In this document: one piece after another, positions 12,537 through 20,776 of the stretch
Layout of the letters: every line of letters begins with the position of its first letter
Position numbering within the stretch: the stretch's first letter is position 1
NCBI GenBank assembly: GCA_038277395.1
Contig: CM076193.1
Location: forward strand, 142,775,813 to 142,839,812
Direction: 5' to 3'
DNA: 64,000 bases
Source: Dryocosmus kuriphilus
Lineage: Eukaryota > Arthropoda > Insecta > Hymenoptera > Cynipidae
Program-made: the position numbers and the translations under genes
The notes under the pieces: generated by a model
What the model was told of the DNA's origin: nothing
Databases searched by the model: none
What the model saw: only the letters and a program-made list of their open reading frames with translations

Positions 12537-15500
12537 GTGTGTGTACATATATGTACCCATGAGTTATGTATAAATGTTCATTCTCATAAGTGACTTGAAG
12601 ATTAAGGCAGAAAATAATCAGATAATTCACACCGTACTTTTACAAACACGTTAAAATCGATAACAAAAAAGTCAAGTGCACCTATATTAAAGCGATATTA
12701 ACGGTAGTAATACTTGAAATAAAAATATACTCATAATATGTAAGAAAACAAATAATAGTAAACTGCCACCAAACCTGTGCAAACCTGCTTTAACTTGTTT
12801 CAACCTGTACCATTAGGCTGCAAGACTATTTATACACGAAAAAGTTTTAATATTGTTCTAGCCTTTACCCATAACTTATAAAAATATTTTTACACGGGAA
12901 ATTCAAATATTCATAAACTCGAACTTGTACCAACCTGAGAAAACCTGTTGTAACTTGTACGAAATTGTATCCATTAGTTGCAACAGTACTTTTATGTGGG
13001 AAATTCAAATATTCATAAACACGAACTTGCACCAACCTCTGAAAACCTGTTGTATTAGAGTAATTTTATTGAACTTTTAAAATATTGGAGGGAGGCTGGG
13101 GTGAGTTCCACATGTGCTGAGGTTCTTAAACATTTTTTTTACCCTTTGACATCAACTGAAAATATTATCAGAAAATCCTGGCTTATTTTGGAATTGGGCT
13201 GTTATATTGAATTTTAAAAATATTTAGGGATGACTGGGGTGAGTTCTACATGTGCTGAGGGGTTGTGACATTTTTTTTGCCCCTTTGACATCAATTGAAA
13301 ACATTATCAGAAAAACCTGGCATATTTTTTAATTAGGGTGATTTTATTGAACTTTTAAAATATTCAGGGGTGGTTGTGGTGAGTTCTACATGCTCTGAGG
13401 TTTTGAAACGTTTGTTTGACCCTTTGGCATCAACTGAAAACATTTTCAAACAAATCCTGGTGTACTTTGTAATTAGAGTAATTGTATTGAATTTTAAAAA
13501 TATTTAGGGGTTGCTGGGGTTAGTTCTATATGTGGTGAGGTATCGAGACACTTCTTTATCCCTTTGGCATCAACTGGAAACAACATCAGAAAAACCTGGT
13601 GTATTCTTGAATTAAGAAGATGATTTTATTGAACTTTTAAAATATTCGGGGGTGGCTGGGGTGATTTCTACATGTGCTGAAGGGTTGAAACTTTATGTGT
13701 GTCCCCCTTTGGCATCAATTGAAATATTGTCAGCAAAAACTGGGCGGATTTTTTAATTAGGTTGGTTTTATATATTTTAAAAATATTTAGGTGTAACTTG
13801 GGTGAGTTTTATATCCGATGAGGGGTTGAAAGTGCTTTAAGAAGTTTTTAGGGTTGTACGCGACTATTTTCTGTCATAAAATAGCAGCTTTCATGCATTT
13901 GAAAATAAAATTATTTTTCGTTATTGATTAATGTTACGAATTTCAGATTCATTGTTTAAGGGATGGTAAAACATCCCCTAAAATTAGGTCAAAACATATT
14001 TTTGCTATGTACGCATCCTCTACTTACATATTTGAAAGTCGTTTCATACCATAGCAGTTGAATAAAAGTCTCTATTGATTTTAGTTACTAAGAAATGATG
14101 ATTTACATATGTTACTTGGATGTTTAGGCTACAAAAACACCCCCAAAAACCAAAGATTCGTTAATATTTCTCGTTCGTGGGTATGAATATTTTGATTCGG
14201 TACGCCTGATAGTCAAAATATAAAAGTTTGAGTCAAATCTGACATAGCATTTTTGAGTGAAAAAACATTTTGTAAAATAAGCATTTTTCCATTAAAATAC
14301 ATGTAAAAATCGAAACTTTGACAAGTGTTTGTCTAAAATCTGTCCATTTTTCTGGCATTATTCCTTCGAATTTTGAGTTTGCAGGTTCGAAAATACAAGA
14401 AAAAAATTTTTTTAGAATTTTTTGACATAAGGCTTTTTTCTGTACATTTGGTGCGGGGTCCTTTAACATCTGTAATTAATTAATTAAAATAATTTCAATA
14501 ATTTCCAATTCGTATTTAAATAATGAAAATTCTCAAATGTTGAGCCTTCCAAACAGATGAATTTTTAATTTAAATCTCAAAAAAGGGAATGGATTTAGAT
14601 TTTGAGTACAGAAAATTATACTTTTTATAATGCTTGATGTATATGTTATCATTAAAGCCTGAATGCAGTTAAAACAGGTTTTCACTGGTGAAAATGCGAA
14701 ATTTCTGAGGGTGCTTGTAGAATCTAGTTTCCACTAGTCAAAATGCAAAGTAACCAACTGGTTTTGTGAAAAACCTGAATTAGTTTCTTAAAAAGAAAAT
14801 TTACTGACTTCGTAACGAGTTCTTAGCAAGATCATGCAATGAATGATGACTTTCAGTTCAGCAGCCTTAGCTATTGCGCACGCATCCACCAGAAGTGTTT
14901 TCCGTTATCAAAACTAACGGGTAATTTACCATGAATTTCCATAAATTACCATCAATTTCCATAAATTACCCAAATTTCCACAAATAACTCAAATTTTCAT
15001 AAATTACTAAAATTCTGTACTTTACCAAAAATTTAATAAATTACCAAAATTTTGGAAATTTATTGAAATTTAGAATTTTTGGAAAGTTTTGTAATTTATA
15101 AAAGTTTTAGAAATTTATTAAAGTTTGGAAACTTTGGTAATTTATAAAAATTTATGGTAATCTGCAGAAATTTTATATTTTGTGGTAAATTGACATAATT
15201 TACCAAAATTTTCATAAATTTACATAGAGAATTTTGTTCAAATTTTAGAAATTGAGAAAAGTTTTACAAATTTTACCAAAGTTTTCATAATTTGGTAATT
15301 TATGAAAATTTATGGCGACTGGTCACAGAAATACTTGAAGTCACACCCCTACCCCTTTCCCGAGTTTAGCGGAGGGCGGAGAGGCACCATAGTGACTGGT
15401 CACAGAAATATTTGAAGTCACACCACTACCCCTTTCCAGTGTTTCGCGCGGAACAGGAAGGCAGTCACTGGTCACAGAAATATTTGAAGTTACATCCTTA

Positions 15501-18500
15501 CCCCTTCCTAGTGTTTTGCGGTGGTCGGAAAGGCATCACCGTGTCGACTAGTCACGAGAATAATTGAATTGACACCTCTACCCCTTTCCAGTGTTTTGCT
15601 TTAAGTACTTATATGAACGAACATTTAGAGGGGTGCCTTTCTTCCCTGAATAAAACACTGGAAAAGAGTAGCACTGTGATTTTAAGTATTTTTGTGAACA
15701 ATACCGTGGGTGTCTTATCGTCCCCCGCAAAACATTAGAAAGGGGTAGTGGTGCGAATTCAAATATTCCTGTGACCAATCACGGGGGTGTCTTCCCGCCT
15801 CCCAAGAAATAATGGAAAGTGGTAGGGGTGTGGCTTCAAGTATTTATGTCGCCAGTCTCAATGGTGCCCTCCTGCCCACCGAAAAACACTGGCAACGGGT
15901 ACGTGTGTACGTGTTTTCCCCACAGAAAACACGGGAATGTGGTAGGGGTGTGACTTCAGGTATTTCTGTGAAAAGTTACGAGGTTGCCTTTCTGCTCCCC
16001 ACAAAACACTGGAAAGTGGTACGAGTGTGACTTAAGGTATTTCCGTGACCAGTCAAAATCGTGTCTTCCCGCCCACCGCAAAACCCACCTGGTTACTTTG
16101 CGTTTTGACTAGTGAAAACTAGATTCTACAAACACCCTTGGAAATTTCGCATTTTCACTAGCGAAAACTAGTTTCAACTGAATTCGGGTTTTAACGGTAA
16201 CATATATAAAGATAAATTTAAAATTGCAAACATTAAAATTTGAAGATTTTTAAATGCGACTTAAAGTATCTATTTGCAAATAAAATGTATCGTAAGTAAT
16301 TAAGAAGTGAATAGAATTTGATTATAAATAAGTCGTTGCAAGATGGTTGCAAATTTATTTTGAAATGATTACAAAGTGATTGAAAAACAATGAGAATATT
16401 ATGATAATAATATCATCGCAATGTGAACACAACACGAGTGCAACATGAGTGCAAAGTGATGCCAATATGTACTGCAAAATAATTGCAACATGACTTCAAA
16501 GTAATTGCAATATGAATTCAACATACTTACAACATAACTGCAAAGTGATTGCAATGTGACTGCAAAATGATTTCAACATGACTGAAAAATGATTCCAATA
16601 TTACTAAAAAATGATTGCAATATGATTGCCTGATGTATGCAACATGACTGCAAACTGATTGCTATCGCTAATGCGCGCAAAAGGACTACTGGCCTAAGTA
16701 GATAAAACGCCTTTTGTCAGCCTAGACAAGAATCTTGTATTCGTAACCCATTAAAAAAAAATCCCTATCCCAATCATAAACTCATCTCTTTAGAACAATT
16801 TACAAACTTTCCTTTACTAAAATTAAGTTTTTTTTTCTACAAATCTATTAATTTAATTGCATAAATTAAAAGCAATAAATCACAGAAGAAGCTTTTTAAT
16901 TTTTTTTTAAACTTCATATTATTATCGCATCAGAATTGAAGACATTAATAGTGAAATTATGAGATTGCTACTTCGTTAATGATACATAATGAGAAACGAT
17001 ATCATCCATCCGAGAAATTGGGCATCTGTTTCTTCATCTCTCCTATTAGTATAAGGGGTAATTAAAGGAAACGCATGAATATTCGCAAAGTCGTATCTTG
17101 AACGAGAAAGTTTTAATTGGCTTATAACGCGGGTCTCACGTACTGATAAGATATATTTCTGAGCATGATACTTTGCTGGAAAAGGGTAAAGTGATGAGGA
17201 ACTGATGCCCCACATTCTATCTTATGATCGGGTAGTTAAATTCTGCAATATTGGCGAACTTATGCGCTTGTTTCAGCTTGTAACGTGCTAGCCAATGCGA
17301 CCATGGCTCCTTTTATGTTACGCAATTACCGAAGACGGAGTAATTGTACCCTCACGGCACTTTATCCCTGTGCAGTTCGCGTGATGGCTTTCAGCGTTGG
17401 AAAGAAGAATTTATTCACGGGAGCTGAAATTATGCAAAAGGTATTCCTATTTTATTGCATTCCATTTCACTTTGAGACAATAGTCTATTGACATTATTTT
17501 TATTTCAACTATTGCACATTTTTATCGTTTTTTAATTGATATATTTGGAATTGGAATTTAAATAAAAATTTGATAACTTTTTTGTTTATTTATTTGCAGT
17601 GTGATGGCATTGATCAAGTTCAAATTGGTGGAAGTGTCGGACTTGAAACAAAGAATCTCGAAGTTCTCGACACAGTATGTGGAACGAATTTAAAACCAGG
17701 TTAGCCATTTTCTTATGTATATTAATTATTACACTTTAGTGCCTTTATTAAAATTGTAAATAAAAAAAAAACCGCGCAATTTTTTATATTTATATGAAAT
17801 TTAAGCAATTGACGTCTGCGTTAATTCTCGAAAAAAAAGAAAACTTTTACAATTTTCAACCGAATATTTTTAAATTATAGAAATATCTTAAGTTTATTCA
17901 CCTCCAGGGTCTAATTTTTCCTTTTCAAGATCAAATCTCTAAAGAACCCCGCAGATTGTACAGAAATTGGCTTTCGGCTAATTTTTTTGTAATTGAGGGA
18001 AAATGTAGTTCATGTCATGGTGATCAAAGCCTCAATGGCCACAACTGTAAAAAATTAGGTTTTCGTGGTGTAATTGGGGTTCAAAGATCACTATGTGTGG
18101 ATTCGAAAAAGGCCAATTTTTAGAGTTTATGACATTTTTCTCTCTAGATACCTGAGGAGATTATCTCCAGTTAAGCCAAATATATGTGCAGTAGGCCTTG
18201 GTAGCTCGTCGGCATGTGCAGTTGGTCATAGTGGCTCGTAGGCATGCGCAGTGGGTCATGATGTGATGTAGACATGCACAGTGGGTTATAGTGGTCTGTA
18301 GACGTGCGTAATAGGTTATTGCGGGTTGAATATATGCGCTATATGTCACCGTAACAATCATGGCTTCAACTGTGGTGCAGGCCACAATCACAGCCATATG
18401 TGTAGGTATTTATATTATACAGAGTGTTTTATTTTTAAAGTCGCACCTAAATAATTTTTCAGGAAAGCGTTTTATGCTAAAAAGATCGAGACAAAAGTTT

Positions 18501-20224
18501 TAGGGTTTGCAGGAAGTCATACGATAGTGAACTTGACTTTGACCTTTATTCTTGAGAGTTTTTTGACGGTCAACTTGAATTCTTTTAATAGAAGCTCCCT
18601 TTTTAACACCGGAAATGTAACACTAGTGCGAGAAATTCTGTGCTCTATACCTCTATGTTATTGGCTCAAACCGACTGGGCAAACCGTCTTGCCTTAATTG
18701 GCTGGGCAACAGCGCCTTGCTTTCACCGACTGGACAACCCGTCTTGCCGTGATTGGCTTGACTGTGTGGGGTGTCAAAATCCAACCTTCTACGTCCTCGT
18801 CGTGTACCTTGGAGGCTACATCTAAAATTTGTAGCGACTGAATGACGGCAATGGTAAATGCATTTATCGCAAGCACTTCATTTTAATAAATGTAATTAGA
18901 ATTTCTTTTAACCGTTTTTTATAGTTATTTACAATTTCAATGAGTAACCTGTATGATCCCTGCATGACCTTTACACCCCAGGGATATGAGTTTGAGCCAA
19001 TAACATAGAGGTATAGAACGCAGAATTTCTCGCACTAGTGTTACATTTCTGGTGTTAAAAAGGGAGCTTCTATTAAAAAAATTCAAGTTGACCGTCAAAC
19101 AACTCTCAAGAATAAAGGTCAAAGTCAAGGTCACTATCGTATGACTCCCTGCAAACCCTACAACTTTTGTCTCGATCTTTTTAGCATAAAACGCTTTCCT
19201 GAAAAATTATTTAGGTGCGACTTTAAAAATAAAACACTCTGTATAATATAAGTACCTGCATTTATGGCTGTGATTTGATTGTGGCCTGCACCACAGTTGA
19301 AGCCATGATTGTTACGGTGACATATAGCGCATATATTCAACCCGCAATAACCTATTGCGCACGTCTACAGACAACCATAACCCACTGCGCATGTCTACAT
19401 CACATCATGACCCACTGCGCATGCCTACGAGCCACTATGACCAACTGCACATGCCGACGAGCTACCAAGGCCTACTGCACATATATTTGGCTTAACTGGA
19501 GATAATCTCCTCAGGTATCTAGAGAGAAAAATGTCATACACTCTAAAAATTGGCCCTTTCCAAATCCACACATGGTGATCTTTGAACCCCAATTACACCA
19601 CGGAAACCTCATTTTTTACAGTTGTGGCCATTGAGACTTTTGGTCACCATGACATGAAATACATTTTCCCTCAATTACAGAAAAATTAGCTGAAAGGAAA
19701 TTTCTGTACAAATTCTGCGGGCCTCTTTCTCGGCTCTTTTAATTTTCGAAACAAAGAAAACTTTTACAATTTTGAACCGAAATTGTTCAGACTCTAGTAA
19801 TATACTCAGATCTTCCACTCGAACCCTTTTTCTATTTAAAGATTTTAGAGATTAAATTAAACAAAATGGCGGTGTTTTTTAATTTTCGAAACAAAGAAAA
19901 CTCTTTTAATTTTCAACGGGATTTTTTGAAACTTTGGACAAGGTTTAATTTTGATAAACTAGATATTATCCCTTCTTTTCATCTCTGATTTGAGAGAATG
20001 TATGAGTTAATTTTATTTTCCTATTCCTTCTATATAATTTTAAATAAAAAATGACACTGTATAATGTAATTTTGATATTATCAGGTGGTGAAAAGGTTGT
20101 GGGTTGTGACGTAACATCAGTAAGGTTAATATCGAGTGGACGTTATGATAACTTCGTGAAGGTAATGATCCGCAAAGCGGAGGAAAACGACATTCTCGAT
20201 GTTAATCTTCTCTGCGGTCTATGA
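2466..20224 (+). CDS. CRHBP: Corticotropin-releasing-hormone-binding protein, 3' five exons (5' end outside window)
   Basis: A secreted glycoprotein family that binds and sequesters CRF/urocortin peptides; in insects the presumed ligands are the related DH44-type diuretic hormones. The exons join as 2466-2626, 2812-3019, 17277-17440, 17600-17699 and 20085-20224, giving about 257 residues in one frame. Every boundary is GT-AG (donors gtaagc, gtaagt, gtattc, gttagc). Family landmarks seen in order are DGWELSGEFFPS, FCGPRVNR, SSQN, GFTVLVRHP, PCNV, NCTLTALYP, CDGI, VGCDVTSVRLISSGR and a C-terminal CGL stop, matching the vertebrate family through to its last residues. The ten family cysteines are present, plus one extra (YPC in exon 3). 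The signal peptide and first coding exon(s) are missing because they lie upstream. The second intron is 14.3 kb and the fourth 2.4 kb, both filled with transposons. Confidence 0.93.
2812..3019 (+). CDS. CRHBP: CRHBP exon (second visible)
   Basis: Acceptor gtgcag at 2806-2811 and donor gtaagt at 3020. It has 69 codons plus one base. It encodes VDGWELSGEFFPS, EFCGP, SSQN and GFTVLVRHP, the most conserved part of the family. The preceding intron is only 185 bp; the following one is 14.3 kb. Confidence 0.95.
3020..3988. other. Intron sequence, nothing recognised
   Basis: AT-rich intron of CRHBP. I found no open frame with a domain and no clear repeat. Short phrases such as aaacaaagaaaactttt recur at about 3900, 17840, 19750 and 60700, suggesting an old dispersed repeat. 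Confidence 0.4.
3989..4190. mobile_element. Short hairpin MITE, ~200 bp
   Basis: The left end reads GGTAAGGCACCAGTGGTTGG. The right end, read inversely, is GGGTAACAGCACCAGTGG followed by TTGGC. The GCACCAGTGGTTGGC core occurs at both ends, and a diverged second copy (caacgactggtgcc) lies just inside the right end. No coding capacity. Superfamily not assigned. Confidence 0.6.
4506..4864. mobile_element. pogo/Tigger-like MITE, 359 bp, TA target duplication
   Basis: Flanked by TA at 4504-4505 and 4865-4866. The right end inverted reads CAGTGAAACCTGTATAAAGC; the left end reads TAGTGAAAACTGTATAAAGC, so the first C has mutated to T. Inner inverted blocks around ccgcttt and cgaaaatttttccg also match. 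CAGTG-AACCT ends with a TA duplication are typical of the pogo/Tigger branch of Tc1/mariner (family knowledge). No transposase, so non-autonomous. Confidence 0.72.
4950..5446. repeat. Inverted pair of tRNA-derived SINE units
   Basis: A minus-strand unit (tRNA-like head at 5060-5132, body running left to about 4950) is joined at its head to body sequence running on the right (about 5133-5446). The right part contains the body first inverted and then direct, including ctggatatag, actggtcgataataac and gagaaac blocks. It is the same ~300-bp unit as the array at 6719-7434. Confidence 0.65.
5060..5132 (-). ncRNA. tRNA-like SINE head (pseudo-tRNA)
   Basis: Read on the minus strand it has the 73-nt cloverleaf layout described for 7310-7382: acceptor GCCTCGG pairing with CCGAGGT and a B-box-like GGTTCAAATC. 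The D arm is damaged (TAATTAGAAAA instead of TAGTTGGTAAA), so this copy looks decayed. Confidence 0.6.
5449..6716 (-). mobile_element. Tc1-like transposon, 1268 bp, inserted in the SINE array
   Basis: TA target duplications lie at 5447-5448 and 6717-6718. The 49-bp terminal inverted repeats (5449-5497 and 6668-6716) differ at one position and start CAGTCT. Length and a single transposase frame fit the Tc1 family. The right flank resumes in the D arm of a SINE tRNA-like head (ttggaaaacgctcc). The left flank stops at ctactgagg, so 11 bp of the head seen in other copies are missing at the insertion point. Confidence 0.88.
5558..6557 (-). pseudogene. Tc1-type transposase, inactivated
   Basis: Starts at the ATG at 6557 (MSAVYAKQF) and ends at the TAA at 5558-5560. 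The N-terminal half is a helix-turn-helix DNA-binding region; the C-terminal half holds the DD34E core ending in SPDANPIENVW. A frameshift falls at a run of seven T (A on the coding strand) at 5935-5941, splitting the frame. Both aspartates of the triad are replaced: the usual FSDE is FSEE, and the usual QDND before PKH is ENND, so the second Asp is Asn. The family normally has about 340 residues, so the length is nearly full. Enzymatically dead. Confidence 0.85.
7007..7079 (+). ncRNA. tRNA-like SINE head, anticodon-position TGA
   Basis: 73 nt with acceptor stem GCCTTGG/CCGAGGT, A-box TGGCGTAGTTGG and B-box GGTTCAAATCC. The anticodon stem has an A-C mismatch. It is followed by the SINE body, so I treat it as an RNA polymerase III promoter unit rather than a decoding tRNA. 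Confidence 0.65.
7310..7382 (+). ncRNA. tRNA-like SINE head, complete cloverleaf, anticodon-position TGA
   Basis: The 73 nt divide as acceptor 7, linker 2, D arm 17, one base, anticodon arm 17, variable loop 4, T arm 17, acceptor 7 and one discriminator base. Anticodon stem CCACT pairs with AGTGG around loop CGTGAAT. TGA would read serine codons, but true serine tRNAs have a long variable arm and this has four bases. Position 33 is G rather than the near-universal T. It is therefore a tRNA-derived SINE head, not a working tRNA. Confidence 0.7.
7435..8830 (+). repeat. Left inverted arm of the 7.0-kb element
   Basis: Outer ~650 bp: termini plus a unique block that can be read as an 80-residue open peptide in both arms (a by-product of arm identity, not a gene). 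Inner part: about five tandem ~140-bp units. Confidence 0.8.
8082..8790 (+). repeat. ~140-bp tandem repeats, five units, in the left arm
   Basis: Units start at a cacatgtagaactcacccca motif near 8222, 8361, 8502, 8641 and 8781, spaced 139 to 141 bp, with a diverged unit before 8222. Each contains attttaaaagttcaataaaa and gttgatgccaaaggg blocks. The right arm carries the same array inverted at about 13090-13830. Confidence 0.8.
8870..9185 (+). repeat. Diverged internal copy of the left terminal region
   Basis: Blocks such as tttttacatgtattttaatgg, ttatattttgacgatcag and catccaagta-type phrases match 7590-7880 in the same orientation with many differences. This suggests an older duplication of the element's end or a nested relic. 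Confidence 0.55.
9186..9765. other. AT-rich spacer inside the 7.0-kb element
   Basis: I see no gene. A 10-bp motif tgtagatcgt is tandemly repeated at about 9731-9757, just downstream of the transposase stop codon. Confidence 0.4.
9766..11847 (-). pseudogene. SWIM-zinc-finger DDE transposase, one in-frame stop
   Basis: Read from the ATG at 11847 (MAFRNQLPCYIC) the frame is open to the TAA at 9766 except for a single TGA at 11585-11587, giving about 693 residues. The N-terminus has two cysteine clusters before the stop (CYIC; CIVC). A further cluster follows it (CLIC, a Cys 16 residues on, and CVDH), resembling a zinc-binding DNA-recognition module. The DDE nuclease core shows IDGTY (first Asp), ILDRGYRDA (second Asp) and RWIVEARNGHLK (Glu). 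Near the C-terminus CTC...CAH fits the SWIM finger CxCxnCxH. Everything downstream of the TGA looks intact, so inactivation is recent or the stop is an error or is bypassed. Confidence 0.82.
11871..13060. repeat. Direct duplication (~590 bp apart) with ~100-bp subrepeats
   Basis: Segment 11880-12410 recurs at about 12460-13055 with few changes (gagttatg-ataaatgt, ataatcagataattcacacc, gtcaagtgca, actgccacca). Each copy contains two or three subrepeats with cttgtaccaacct and gggaaattcaaatattcataaa. Confidence 0.75.
12475..12534. repeat. (AT)n microsatellite, ~60 bp
   Basis: Thirty or so uninterrupted AT dinucleotides at the junction of the two direct duplicates. Confidence 0.95.
13060..14461 (-). 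repeat. Right inverted arm of the 7.0-kb element
   Basis: Inverse of 7435-8830, including the ~140-bp tandem units and the perfect terminal sequence. Confidence 0.8.
14462..14639. other. SINE body remnant and AT-rich intron
   Basis: The first 25 bp (tttaacatctgtaattaatt) continue the SINE unit broken at 7434; the rest is unassigned. Confidence 0.5.
14925..15310. repeat. AAATTACC/GGTAATTT-rich self-complementary repeat
   Basis: Short units of the type aaattaccaaaatttccata are first direct and then inverted about a centre near 15065, so the block can fold on itself. It ends at the start of the satellite. Confidence 0.65.
15310..16080. repeat. ~90-110-bp satellite units, opposed orientation
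   Basis: Units share ctggtcacagaaatatttga, cacacccctacccctttcc and a gtgttttgcggtgggcgg-type block. The first three or four units read forward; from about 15660 they read inverse. The same unit plan (GGTCAC..AAATAAT, ACCCCTACCCCTTTTCCAG, GGGGGCGGGAAGGCA) forms the array at 44171-45033. Confidence 0.7.
16330..16670. repeat. Degenerate ~11-bp minisatellite (TGATTGCAA-type)
   Basis: Repeated phrases such as gattgcaatatgac, tgactgcaaaatgat and ttcaacatgact with an 11-bp-like rhythm. Lies in CRHBP intron, 600 bp before exon 3. Confidence 0.6.
16680..17270. other. Intron sequence next to CRHBP exon 3
   Basis: I see no repeat and no gene. Base composition rises toward the exon, which may mark unique, less degraded intron sequence. 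Confidence 0.35.
17277..17440 (+). CDS. CRHBP: CRHBP exon (third visible)
   Basis: Acceptor tttcag at 17271-17276 and donor gtattc at 17441. The split codon with the previous exon gives Pro-Cys-Asn, matching the PCN of vertebrate CRHBP. NCT follows 24 residues later, like the conserved PC...NC disulfide pair. The YPC cysteine is not conserved in the vertebrate protein, where the motif is YPV. The NCT sequence is also a possible N-glycosylation site. Confidence 0.92.
17600..17699 (+). CDS. CRHBP: CRHBP exon (fourth visible)
   Basis: Acceptor ttgcag at 17594-17599 and donor gttagc at 17700. It has 33 codons plus one base, with CDG at the start and DTVCG near the end, one of the conserved disulfide pairs. 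It is only 159 bp from the previous exon. Confidence 0.9.
18186..18350. repeat. 30-bp minisatellite, five units (left arm)
   Basis: Units begin gcgcagtgggtcat or gtgcagttggtcat and are exactly 30 bp apart with substitutions. The inverse copy is at about 19318-19480. Confidence 0.8.
19318..19480. repeat. 30-bp minisatellite (right arm, inverse)
   Basis: Mirror of 18186-18350; units carry actgcgcatg. The open frame across it exists because 30 is a multiple of three. Confidence 0.8.
20085..20224 (+). CDS. CRHBP: CRHBP terminal coding exon
   Basis: Acceptor tatcag ends at 20084. The split glycine codon restores the frame. It encodes VGCDVTSVRLISSGR and ends NLLCGL followed by TGA at 20222-20224. 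Vertebrate CRHBP ends with the similar FCLSGL. A candidate poly(A) signal AATAAA lies at 20635-20640, but it is inside a MITE, so the true 3' end is uncertain. Confidence 0.92.
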
Positions 20225-20354
20225 AGGTCTGCGATAAAAGGTGAGATACCCATTATGTCTTTATGTGCATATAAAATTGTATGTGCATCAGATTCTATAC
20301 TAAATTTACTAATAGCTCAAGATGATGAATATTAAATTCCATCACGTTTTTTCT

Positions 20355-20776
20355 GTTAAGAAGGTGTGCATTGAAGTACATTAAAATGATTTCAAATATG
20401 CCAAAAAAGCGACATTCTTTTGGTTTCAAAGTTTTGTGAATTTGGACGTAGGAGGAATTCTCGGGATTGCCTTGAATGCACTTTGAATCAAGTGGACTTG
20501 TTCGAGATTAAAATGTTGACAAGTATACTTCACGGAAGGAATTAAATTTACTTCAACATTCGTCCTCGCCTTCAGTTTCTATCCTCTTCAACGGAATTAA
20601 AATATATTCATTTATTGACAGAAATCATCATGGGAATAAATAGGATTGCAGTGAGGCGCAAATACTGGATACTTGAAATGTTAACAGAAGAAAACGGCAT
20701 TAATTTGTATTTAAAATGTTGTGAATTTGCCCATATATGGAATAATTTTAATCCATTTCAATGCACCCCTTCTTAC
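20355..20776. mobile_element. MITE, ~420 bp, just 3' of the CRHBP stop codon
   Basis: Left end GTTAAGAAGGTGTGCATTGA and, inverted, right end GTAAGAAGGGGTGCATTGAA match over about 47 bp, including attaaaat-att and atatg-cc blocks. It starts 130 bp after the stop codon and so probably lies in or beside the 3' UTR. It contains an AATAAA at 20635-20640. Confidence 0.65.

Larger units (their letters stand above)
7435..14461 (-). mobile_element. 7.0-kb DNA transposon with 1.4-kb inverted arms and SWIM/DDE transposase
   Basis: The ends are GGACCCCGCACCAAATGTAC on the left and the exact inverse on the right. The arms (7435 to about 8830, and about 13060 to 14461) stay highly similar throughout. Joining the two flanks (cgaattaaa and tttaacatctg) recreates the uninterrupted SINE body seen near 6827 and 7128, so insertion was precise with no obvious target duplication. 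The flanks are palindromic TTAAA/TTTAA, so a TTAA duplication cannot be excluded. The centre holds one transposase frame on the minus strand and a direct duplication. Superfamily not certain: an IS5/ISL2EU-like DDE_Tnp_4 group is my best guess. Confidence 0.82.
14640..16206. mobile_element. Foldback element, 1.57 kb, carrying a GGTCAC satellite in opposed arms
   Basis: Inverted ends at 14640-14765 and 16085-16206 share TATATGTTA, a CGAAT..CAGTT block, TTTTCACTGGTGAAAATGCG and the exon-side phrase tactttgc-ttttgactagt. Inside, 15310-15600 carries satellite units in one orientation and 15660-16080 in the other. No transposase. Confidence 0.68.
17942..19728. mobile_element. 1.8-kb foldback element in the last CRHBP intron
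   Basis: Arms 17942-18671 and 18992-19728 are near-perfect inverse copies around a ~320-bp loop. The ends read AAAGAACCCCGCAGATTGTA (left) and, inverted, AAAGAGGCCCGCAGAATTTG (right). Both are similar to the CCCCGCACCAAATGTACAG end of the 7.0-kb element, suggesting a related transposase could mobilise it. No transposase inside. Confidence 0.8.

Noticed and set aside
16976..17215. 79-codon open stretch upstream of CRHBP exon 3
   Set aside because: Opposite strand, no homology recognised and no supporting splice context.
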